This document shows, in pieces, positions 24,586-36,500 of a stretch of 38,096 bases of DNA. The position numbers were made by a program, and so were the translations under genes. Source of the stretch: a virus. The notes beneath the pieces were generated by a model. That model was not told the DNA's origin and searched no databases. It worked only from the letters and a program-made list of their open reading frames with translations. Position 1 is the stretch's first letter, and each line of letters starts with the position of its first letter. The stretch covers positions 1 to 38,096 of the IMG/VR virus record IMGVR_UViG_3300035184_000715. One strand, 5' to 3'.

Positions 24586-27500
24586 ATGGGAGTAGAAGTT
24601 AAGCTTGACGCAAACAACCAGCCGGAGAAAGTAAGTAAAAATACAGTTGAAGAAATAAAGGTACCTGCTCCTAGAATAACGGCAGAGGCTACTAATGACA
24701 CTCCTCCGCCTTCTGATCCAGTAACTACAGATAAAGTTAAAAAAGAAGCTCCTGTAAAGCCTTTAGTTTCAACAGCTAGTGTAGCTAATAATATGTTTAA
24801 TACTAGAGAGTTTAAAGCAAACTCAGCGGTAACAACTATACATAGAGAAGGGCTTGACTTAAAAGAAACTGTAGGTAGTATTGGTGACTTTAACATTACT
24901 GATACTGATGTACAAAAAAAATACATAAACTCTTTAGAGAAAGGAGCATATGATGCTGCTATGGCTACCTACCAAAATCAAGGTATTGGCTCTAAAGTTG
25001 GAGGATTCTTAGCTCAAGCAGCTGTAGGAGAAATTGTGCTTGGTACTCTTGAAGCAGCTGGCTATTTGGTAGATATGCAGCAATGGATACCTAGACTACT
25101 GGGGGAAGAAACTGAAGAAGTAGGTAACTTCTTTTCTGACTTAATGGTTGAAGCTAAAGGAGCTGTAAGAGAAGCTGCTCCTATACATATGAATCCATAC
25201 AAGGAAGGCGAAATGGATCCTGGAAGTCTTTCTTGGTGGTTATCTAATGGTGTATCTGTAGCTTCTACTCTTTCCATTTTGATACCTGTAGCAGGTTGGG
25301 CAAGAGGAGCAGCTTTATTAGGTAAAGCAACAAAAATAGCTTCTACTACAGTTAAGGCTACTAAACTAGGAGGTAAATTAAGTAAAGGTAAAGGTAAATT
25401 AACTGCTGGATTATGGCAAGTAACTGGAGCAAAGAAAAGGTTTAACTGGGTAGATGAATTAGTTAAAGAAAAAGGAATTAATACTAAAGCTTTTGGAGCA
25501 GTAAAAGATGCGGTACATAAAGGTATCATATCTAGACACATAGAAGGTATGATGGAGGCTTCTGGTGTTTACCGGGATAAGAAAGCTGAGCTACTAGATA
25601 TGAAAGGAGAAAATGGCTCTCCTTTATATACTGAAGAGGCGGCAGGAATAATGGCTTCTAAAGGAGCTAGTTTAACTTACGCTGCTGACTGGGTTATGTT
25701 ACTACAAGATATAGGGCAATACGCTGCGTTAGGTAGAACTAAAGGATTTATTAAAGCTGCTAAAGACCCAAAGTTAGTTGCTGCAGTTGCCTCAGCTACA
25801 GGTCAAACAATACCTAACCAGTTTCTAAAAAAACTTGCGTACGGTACTTCAAGTTACTCTAAGCAGATGGCAGGGGAAGGGTTTGAGGAAATGTATCAGT
25901 ATATGGCAGCAGAAGAAGGTTCTCATTATGTGGATGTTCTTTCAGGACATTCAGATAAAAGTAACTTCAGTTCTCGTGTAGGTGATTATATGCAAGATTC
26001 AGAGATGTGGACATCTGCATTGTTTGGTGCTTTAGGTGGAGGTGTATTCCAGGCTTTAGGGCCTTCTGTAAGTGCTCTAGCTGGAAAAGTTATGGGTAAG
26101 ACAGAAACTAGATTTACTGAAGAGCAAGCAAGAGTAAACGCAATTATAAAGAGACAGGAGATTTTAAAAAGTCTTGATGTGAGACTAGCGGAAGCAGCTG
26201 AGATGGATAATGATTCTGCTGTTGAAATAGTGCAGCAAGATGTAGCTTTTGAGTTAGCTGTAAATGGGGCTCTTAACGGTAACATGCAAATAGATTTAGA
26301 TGCTTTTGATTCTTTTGCAGCCATGACTCCAGAGGAAGCACAAAAACACGGTATAGGGCCAGAAGCTAAACAAAAGTTAGAGTTTTTCAAAGAATCTTAT
26401 TTAAAAGCAGCTGAAATACTTAAGAAAAACGGGACTGAATTTGCTCCTAATACTGTAGCTGGGATTAGCCATAGTGAATTTATGATTGATGTGCTGGCTA
26501 GTAAAATACCAGGAATAAGAGAAAAAACTAGAGAAGCTATTGAAAAACTAGGGATACTTCATGCTTTAAGTACTGACGGTAAAGCACTAGTAAAATCTGC
26601 TGTAGATATTGCGGGAGGTAGAAGAGCAGTTAAAGGAATGCAGCAGCGAATAAAAGTAGATAAAAATCTTTCAAAAGAAGAGGTAGCTGATATGAAAGCT
26701 AAAATTATTACTGTAGAAGCTGCTTTAGACGCTCAAACAACTGTACTTAATAATACAATTGCGGAGTCTACTACGTTAAATGCAGTAGATAAAGTAGCGC
26801 TAAAAGAAAATTCTCAATACATTAAAACCTTAGAAGGACATTCAGCAGAGTTATACCATGTAAACAACTCAATAGAGAGGCACATGAAAAATATCACTAG
26901 GTTAACTAGTGAAAAAGGACAAGAGGCGGCAGCTAAAACACTAAGAGATCAAATAAACGCTTCTATAGCCCACCTTGACGCGGAAGAAGCAAAGAAAAAA
27001 GAAGAAAGAACTACTAGAGGAGGAGCTAAGCCTGGAGGATTAAGCGGATTTCAATTAGAAAAAGCAATAACAGAAGGAGCAATAGAAGAGTCTAAATTAA
27101 ACGTTGATGAAAAAACAAGGTTAGAGAATCATAGAAATGGGTTACCTGATGATTCTTCTTTAAACGAGGAAACTGGAGAGGTATCTCCGGTAATTACTAT
27201 AAAAAACGTAGCTGAAAAAGTTTCTGAGGGTACAGAATTAAGTGAGGAAGAGTATACTTTCTGGGAGGAAAATGAAGAAGCAATAGATGCGTTAAGTACA
27301 GTTATTGACGGAAACCCTGAGAGCTCTACTGAAGGAGTTGAAACAATACCTACTGCAGAAGAAGGTACAGGACCAAAAAATGTAGCGAAAGCAATTACAC
27401 ATGACGTAGCAGAAACTCCTGAAAACACTCCTCCTAAAACGGAAAGAATAGGAGGTGAGTTTGTTGTGAGAGCAGAAACAGTGGTAATAGGTAAAATGGT

Positions 27501-30500
27501 TCCTAAACTAGCTTGGGCAAGTACAAGTAATAACAGAACTCCTGTAGACCCAGGGGAAGAAGGTGAATTAACTAAACACGACAAAGAAAGAGCAGCTCTA
27601 ACTGAGTTTTTAGAAGGTGACCAGTCCATGGAAGGTATTTACTTCGTTATAGAGATAGATACAGAAAGTGATGCTTGGGGCCAAAAAGCAAATAAAAGCT
27701 GGAAGAGAAAAAAGAAAGATTTTGAAGCAGGGAAACTTCCAGATGATCATGGTAAGATCCCTATGAAAGCTGTGATGTATAGAGATGGAAAACCTCTAGA
27801 GCACCATGGAGAAGCTTTATACATGTTTATACATGATGATAATTTTGCAGGAGGTAGTGCAGAACTAAATGAAGCAAGAGCATTAGAGACTTTAGCGCTC
27901 AAGGAAAAAGCAATTAAAGCAATACAGAAAGGAGAGAATTTAAGATTAGACTTTGATATTAAAACAAGAGGTAACCTTAAAATTGCTACGAATGAAGACG
28001 GTAGTTGGATTAACAGTAATCCAGATGATGTAATTGTAGGTGCCTCAGATTCTGATTGGGTGTATGGCCACAACAGTTATTATCTTGATAGAGTAGACGG
28101 TAAAGGATCTCCAAACGGAGGGTTATCAGCATTCAGTGGTTCAACTGATGGAGGAATATATATTTCAACTAAAGGAGCTAACGGAACCTCTTTTCCTTTA
28201 CGTTTAAGTGTGGATAATATCAGTCCTTCTGAAGCTAATCTAGCATTTGCACTATTAAAAGAAGTGGCGACTAATAACGCATATACTTCAGATGTATCTA
28301 AAGAGGTACTCAAGAAAATGAAGGAGAGTAAAGACCCTAGGATTTCAGAGCTATATAGAGTAATGAAGCTAGATACTGAGGCTATTACAAATAGCGAATT
28401 ACTAAATATGATAGTGTTTGCCGGTAAAAACGCTACACAAGGTAAAGGAAGTTCTCAGCTATGGGTGGATAAAGGTACTTTACATATTGGAGATAAGACA
28501 TACAGTATAGCTGCTTTAGGTACTAAGGAAGCTCAAGTAGAAATAACAACTCATCTAATAGAATTCAGAAAACGTCAAGTTAATGTAGAGATGCTTTCTA
28601 ATAAGGAGTACAAGCAGTATTTAATGGCTACAGGTGTAGTAACCACTAATGCTGCAATTACTCCTACAAAGAGACCGTTTATACAGCCTTCTATTACGTA
28701 CAAAAATCCTATTACTGCTTCTAGTAAACCGGCTGCAGCTAGTAGTAATAACCAATTTAGAGATAATCAAGTTATTCTAAAGGAAGAAACATTTACTCTA
28801 ACTGATGAGGATGGTGGTAAACAGGTAATAACTATACAAACAAATTTAGATGGCTCTTTAAATCCTGCAGAAGTTGAAAATTTTGATGTAGATGGAAATA
28901 GTTTAGGTAGAGGGAAAAGAATTAAACTTGGAGACAATAGTATCATTGTCAGAGATGGCTTAACTGCTGAACAACTAGCAGAGAGTACTTTTGCAGGGGA
29001 TGGGTATGTGATGAGAAAGACAGGGGAGAGAAGTGGAACTGAAGTAAACAACCCTAAAAAAATAGCAGGTCTAACACTTGATCAAAAAAAGAAGTTAGGG
29101 ATAAAGCCAACACACCCTAGTAATGTTGACGCAATCCTTAAAGAAGGGGAGTTAACCGAGCTTAAAGCTCAAAGAGATTGGGCGATAAGTAGATACAAAG
29201 AAGACCTTGCTAGTGGAGATATTACTGAAGCTCAAGCTAATAAACAATTTGCAAGGATAAGAGTAGACTTTGTAGATAACGTTAATAGATTAAATAAAAA
29301 GTATGCGGCTAAACCAGCAACACAACAAACTAGTGATGTCGAGGTAAAAAGAAGTAGAAAAGAGGATTTGAATAATGCTGATTTATTTCATGGTACAGCT
29401 ACTTCAGAGAATGTTTTATCAGGTAAATATGATATTAATTCAGCTTTCACAACAGCAGGGCAAGCAGCAGGTGCAGGTCTTTATTTAACTAATGATAAAA
29501 AGTTAGGAGAAAGGTATTCAGAACAAGCTTTAGAACAGAGAAAAGCAAAAAAATTAGAAGGGGGGAAACCTGAAGTATTGTATTTTAACAGCAAAGATTT
29601 TAACATTGTAAAAAAAGGCAGAATAGGAGAAGAATTATTTAATAAGATTAAAGAAAAATACCCCGAAAATACTAGCATAACTGCTGATACTTTAGCGACA
29701 GATTTATTCAGAGAGTTGGTAAAAATAGATTATGGAATACCTTTTAGTTCATCTTTAGACACTTCTGACATGATACCTGTTATGTTAGAGTTGGGTATAG
29801 ACGGTATAGAAATAGGCCCTCAAACAGTATTGTACAATTTTGAAAAAATTAAAAGTAAAGAAATCAACGCTAAATACGATGCTAAGTTAGCTGCTTTACA
29901 ACCAACACAACAAACTACTGAGGTTGAAAAAGCTGAAATAGCTAAGTTAGAGGGGAGAAGGAAAGAAGAATTAAAAGACTTCAAAGTTGGAAGTACTTTA
30001 AATTTATATGGTTCAACCGGTGTTTTAGAGGATACAGCTGTCATTATTAAAGACAACGGTACAACTTGGAGATTGAAGTATACCTCTGATGGTCACGAAA
30101 TGAACACTGGGAAAACCACTGACCAAGGTATGAACAGCGGGGAAAAAACGCATGGTGTGCGATATACAGTACTGTCGAATGAAGCAGGAATCAACGATAA
30201 ATATGACAAGCTTATAGCTGAAGTAAAAGGAAAGACAGCACAACAAAGTGGTAAAAATGACAATCAATCAGCTATAGACCCTATTACTGTAGCTGAGCAA
30301 GCAGAGATTGATGCTATAATTACCAATGAAGAAGGATCACTGTTTTTCCCTTCAGCTAAAGGATACGCTTTTGACCTGGCTTATGATAATAAAGAAGATC
30401 TAATTGCTCACATTAAAGAAAAGTACGCTATTATACGTGCAGCTGCACCTAAAGCTCCTGTAACTACTTCTGTAAGTGCTTCTAATGTTAGTACCTCTAC

Positions 30501-33500
30501 TAAAGGAACTAAAGTAAAATACAAGCCTAAAGGAAGCAAGCTACCTGCTCAAGAATATAATGTAGCAGGTAAAAAGATAACCAATAGTAAAGGTGTAGAA
30601 GTATACGCTACTGATTCAGTAGATAGAAATAAGATATTTATTGAAGATGCTTTAGCTAACGGAAGAGCAGAGAAAATTGTTCTTACTTCTAAAAATAAAA
30701 ATACAGGTAATACTACAACTAAGACATACTATATTAACAAGAAAGGAAAGGTACTTTCAGAAGTTTCAGGAAAAGAGATTGTACATAAAGCTATAATAGC
30801 TGCGGTTATAGAGAAAGCTACTATTTATAGTTCTCCTTTACCAGCAGCGAAGATTATTAATAGCGAGAAGAAAACGGCATTAAAAGCTAAACGGGATAAG
30901 GATTTAAATAACGTAAAAGACATAGTTACCACTACTGGCGGAAATGAATCTGCTGAACGTGATGCTATGGGTGTATTTGCTCAAGCTACTGATATAGATG
31001 ATTTTAAACAATACATTGAAGAACTAGGTATTGATGAAATGCAAGAAATCATAGAAAAAAGATTAACTGGATATCATCTTACAGATTTTGAAGCAATACG
31101 AGAAAACAGCGTAAGAAAAACTTTAGAGGAAATTAGAGATGGAAGCACGCAATCTATCACTACTACTGTTAAAAATACAGCTGAAATAGACAGGATTAAT
31201 GAGCAATACAGAAAAGAATTAGCTGCTCTAGGGCCAGCACCTGCATTTACTGAAGTAAAAGACCAGACTTTACCTGTAGAAGAAGAAGGAGCTACTACAA
31301 CTTATATACCTGACACATCACTTCCTGTAGCTGAAGATTCTACAGAACTTACAGGAGAAGCTAAAATAAAAGCAGACTTAGCTAAAAGTAAAGGAGAACA
31401 TGGGGCCAGCGCATCTGATTCTGGATTATTTAGTATTGGGAAAGAAACTGAAGGAAATGACTACGCTTCATCTGAAGCAGAGCATTTAAAGTCTCTATTA
31501 CCGGATGATGTAGCTATTGAACTAGTAGACGGGTACGTTAAAATACTAGAAGGAGGATGGTCTGCTGTTGGATTATTCCAACACGGTATGGTTAGACTAT
31601 CTAAAAAAGCTCCAAAAGGTACAGGTTACCATGAGGCTTTCCACGCTGTTTACAGGACTATGACTACAGCGGATGAAAGAATACAGTTACAAAAAGACGC
31701 TAGAAGAATATTCCCTCTAGCAAGCCAAAAGCAATTAGCAGCTCTTGCCAGCCAACATCCTGACATGAGTAAAGAAGACATAGCTGATCTTTATTATGAA
31801 GAGCAGATGGCTGATGAGTTTGGTAGTTATATGTATGGCACAAGTACTCAGGTACTACCTAAACAATTCCCTAAAGGAATTAAAGGGTTCTTTAATAAAT
31901 TATTTAGTTGGATTAATAACGTATTCAGTAATCCTAGGACTGTTAATAGTATTTTCCAGGACATTAAAATGGGTAAGTATAAAAACTCTCCAGTTAATGT
32001 AACAAGAAAAGTGGTTTTTAAAGCTCACAGAAATTACCAGTCAGCAGATGTTCTAGAGATAACTAGAAGTCTGGCTTCTTTTGCAATGAGAGATGTTGAT
32101 GTAATTGAGGATATTGAAAATATTGATTTTGCTAATATTAAAACAAGTTTATCTCAAGCTATTGGACATTATAACTCTATACAAGAAGATATTTTAACTA
32201 GAATAGACGCTACAAACCCAGATGATCAACGGCAATTAGAATACTTAAGAGGTAAAATAGAAGACGCTGCAGAAACAGCAAGTAGGTTAACTAGATTGTA
32301 CGATGAAATATATAAGGAGAATGATATGTTCTTCATAGAAAAAGTTAGAGACTACCTTAGTGAATTTGGAATATCTCCTAAGAAGTTAGCAATAGACGGA
32401 AAAACTAAGGAAGAAAAAGAAGATGAAGACTCAGAGCTTGATGAAGAAACAGGAGGTAATAGCTTACTTAAATTAAGCTCATATGAAGTATCAGGTAAAA
32501 GTACAGCTACTGCTAATATAAAACTACTGATAGCTTTAACTAACAAGGTAGTATATGATGACCAAGGTGACATAGTTAACGAAAGAACAGGGTATTTAAA
32601 ACTACCTACTAAAGCTGATTTCTCTCAGTTATGGAATAAGCTAGAGCAGAATTTACATGGTATTATTGGACACTATGATGCAGGTACTGGTGAGTACATT
32701 GATCCTTATACTTTAATGATAGGTAAATTAAGTCTTATGACTTCAAAGCATCCAGAGTTAGCTCAGATTGTAACTAACTTAGAGAAGTCCTCTGAAATAA
32801 TTCAAACGCAATTTGTAGTTAAGTTCTCTGCTGTAAAAGGAGATTATATTGATCACCTTATTTCAGGTACTGGTTCTGCCCCTATATCTAAAATAACGTC
32901 TGCAGATAACTTTGCTAAAGAAGCAATGCTTATAAGCAAATGGTCAGATAAGTTTGTTAAAATATACAGAACAACAAACCCTACTACAAAAGAACCTATA
33001 TATGATACTGAAAAAATAAAAGCTATTGGCCAACTTATAGCAGCAAGTAAAAAAGCAACAGCAGAGTTTAACAGAGCTTCATTAACTACATCATTTGCTT
33101 CAGAAAAAGCAACTGCTATTAAAGCTAGGAGAGTACTTTTAAACAGTTTGGGTATATATATGCACCCTCAAGCTATAGCTAAGGTTATAGAGAGCTTCCC
33201 TGGAGACGGGTCAGGGTCAGAAGCAACGTATCAAGCAACGCAAATGGCTAAGTTTGATTATAGATTAGATGTTGCTCTTACTGGAATAAAAGCTTTATCT
33301 GGACCTATAGATTTTGATTCTAGTCCTTTAGAAGATGAAACATTTGTAAAAGCATTAGCTGAAGCAGAGGCAGAATTTACTCATGTTATGGGTGAGAATA
33401 TGAAAATCATTGCTGGAGGTAAAAAGGCATGGATATTCCAAAATAATAATTCCGTTACCAAAGCTATACAAAGAATTAAAAATAACGATACTACTTTTAT

Positions 33501-36500
33501 TGATGCGTTATTAGCTACTCCAAACGGTACTAATTCTGTATGGGCAAACGCTTTATCTAATAACCCTAAGCTAAGAGAAGAGCTTGCTACTGGATTATAC
33601 GGTAATTATAGAGATCAAGATTCAGCAGATAAGGGAGATAAAGCAGGAGACCTTAAGACTCCTGATCAGTTTAATGATGTGCTTAACAAATATTTAAATG
33701 GATTTAAAAGTAAAAGCGGTACTGGTTTATACGTAGGTCTAGCTGAAGCTGATAAAGGACAGCAGTGGTACATAAGGGGACCTAAAGTAATAAAGTCTAA
33801 AGTTATTGGAGATAATAAAGGTTCAATGATAGTAGTTGATCCTGGTTCTTTACCGGTTGAAATACTTGCAGGATACTTAGCTGATGAACTTAATAGATGG
33901 CATGCTGCTTATGAGCAAAGATACGGAGAAAATAAAATAGCTGAAGATAAGCAGTTGTTGTATTATCACTATAATGAAAGGGTAAATAAAGAAACTGGAG
34001 AAACAGAAAGAACTGAAGGTAATGCTATGGGTAGTTACTTGTTTCCTAACCTAGACTTTAAAGCTCTTGGGCTTATGGGAGGCGAACGCCCAAATAAGAT
34101 TACTAAAGAAGAATTATTTAAAAACAAAAATGTAGCTGCTGCTTTAGCTGAAATACTCAAGGAAAGAGTAACAGAGGATATAGCTGCTTCTTTAAAGTAC
34201 GGGGTTATAAAGAAGGACGCAAAAACAGGAGCTCTAGCTAATGTTTCTATTGATAAAGATGTTTTACACGGAGAAGCTATACAAGGAACTGATGAAGGTT
34301 CCCGTATTGTTAACGCAGTAGCTAATTATACTGTAAACTCTATAATCGCAAACGTAGAGAATACAAAGATGTTTACTGGTGACCCTGCTTTATACAAGAA
34401 AGGTAAAGGAGACGGGTTTGAGGATTTCCGTAAAAGAATCCCAATGGCTACTTCTTCAGGTAGAGATGCTAGAGTGTTTAAAAACCCAGACGGTACTTGG
34501 GCGGTACGTAGAAAGTATTCTTCTGCGACTACAAAGGACGTAAATAATATGCCTTCTACAGCTTTAAACACAAAAGATAATGAAGACGGTAAACCTAACG
34601 AAAATGTGTCTCTTATAGCAGAAGCTACAGGTATAGATGTTAACACCGTAAAAGAAGTACTTTCTCCTTATAATGAGGTTAACCGTACAGATGCGCAAGC
34701 TTGGATCTCTTTATATGCTTATAAAGAAAGAATGCGGGCTTTTGGTAAATGGACAGGTAAGCATGATATAGCTTATGATAATGTAATGGCAGGAAAACTA
34801 CTACCTGATGAAGTTAAATTATTGGCTATGCCTCTTAAAACAGTCCATTCAGGATTAGAGTTACTGCCTGGAGGTATAATGTCTATGCAGATTAACAAAC
34901 AATCTGAAGCTCCTCTTATACCAGGTATTCATGATGAGACTCCGTTAAAGGCGTTAATGGACTCAATGAAAAAAAACAAAGTAGACCATGTTATTGTTCT
35001 TGACGGTAAGAAAGCAGGAGCCATTGGAACTACAGATATGACTAACGGTAATCACCAACCTGGAACAGCAATAGAACTTAATCCAATAGACTTAGATTAC
35101 TCAAATCTGTACTTACAGCAAGACTTAAGTACTAAAGGAGTAAAGAATACATTGGTAGGTACGCAAATGACTAAAAACCTAATGGGTATAGTTTACCCTG
35201 AGCGTATATATGGAGAAGGAGTAGACGGAATAGCGTTATTAGAAGACTTTAACAGTACTATATCTAAACTTTCTAATATTGGATTAAAAGAGTATCAGAA
35301 AAAGATAGGATTTAATCCTGACACTGGAGAATTAGATCAAAAGAAGTTCCGGGAAGCGTTAGCGAGAGAACTTAAAGATGAGTTTTCAGATAACGTAATT
35401 GATGCAATTCTTGGAGGAGCTGCTTTAGACTCTTTACCTATAAACATAGAGTCCAGGTTAACTTCAATGATAACTAAAGAGGCAGTTAAACTTAAGCAGT
35501 CAGGTGGAGCGTTTGTTCAAATGTCTGACTTTGGCATCATGGGTGCGGAAGTTAATTTAAATGGCCCCGTTAAAGACGGAATTATTTTCTTTGGCGATCC
35601 TACTAAAGAGTTACAGCCAATGACTCTTACTAAAGATAATGGCGGTAAGATAGCTGCTAAAAGAGCCCAGATATTAATACCCCATGGTCCTATATTAAAG
35701 CAGCTTCAAAAAGCTATTGATAAGAAATATGGTAAAGGAACACACTATAAAGATTTAAGCCATAAAGAAATAAATTCTCTTATAGATAAGAAAGCTTTGG
35801 CCGGGCTTATATATAGAATACCAAATCAAGCTCCCGGTTCTAATGATGCTATTGAGATAGCTGGAATACTTCCTCCTGAAATGGGAGATACTATAATAGC
35901 TTACTCTGAAATTACAACTAAAACAGGATCAGATTTTGATATTGATAAAGCATTTGCTATATTCCCTAACCTAAAGTTTGATTCAGTTACTGGGTTAGTT
36001 ACTACAATAAGCGTAAACAACACAAGCAAAGAAGGGTTACAGAACAGAAGAGCAGATTTAATGTCTCAAATGTTACTACATCCTGAAGCATATCTTCAGG
36101 TAATGGCCCCTATAGATTCAGAATGGTTAAAGGAAATGGCCTATGAATTACATCCAGCTGAGACTAAAAAGAAAGACTTAAAGTTTTTTACTGCTACTGA
36201 CCAACTTGAAGCTAAAGCAAGATTTGATAACGCTAAGTCACTAGTTGGAGTTATTGCAGATCAGAGTTCAAATTACATGCTTACACTAAATGAGGTAATA
36301 GCTTTTGAAGGTGTTAATTTAGGGGTAGGAGTAACAAATAGTTACGGGTATTCAGTTATTTCAACAAGAACAGACGAAGAAAATAACCAAATATCAGAAA
36401 CATTAGGGGCATTTATGAATGCAATTGTAGATGCTGCTAAAGATCCTTTCATAACTAGAGCAAACATTAACCAGACAACAGCAGGAGTAGCCTTTATGTT

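Noticed and set aside
31796-32002. Forward 68-codon frame inside the giant gene
   Set aside because: It is out of frame with a clearly coding region (just after the zincin motif) and has no leader or family resemblance; a chance frame.
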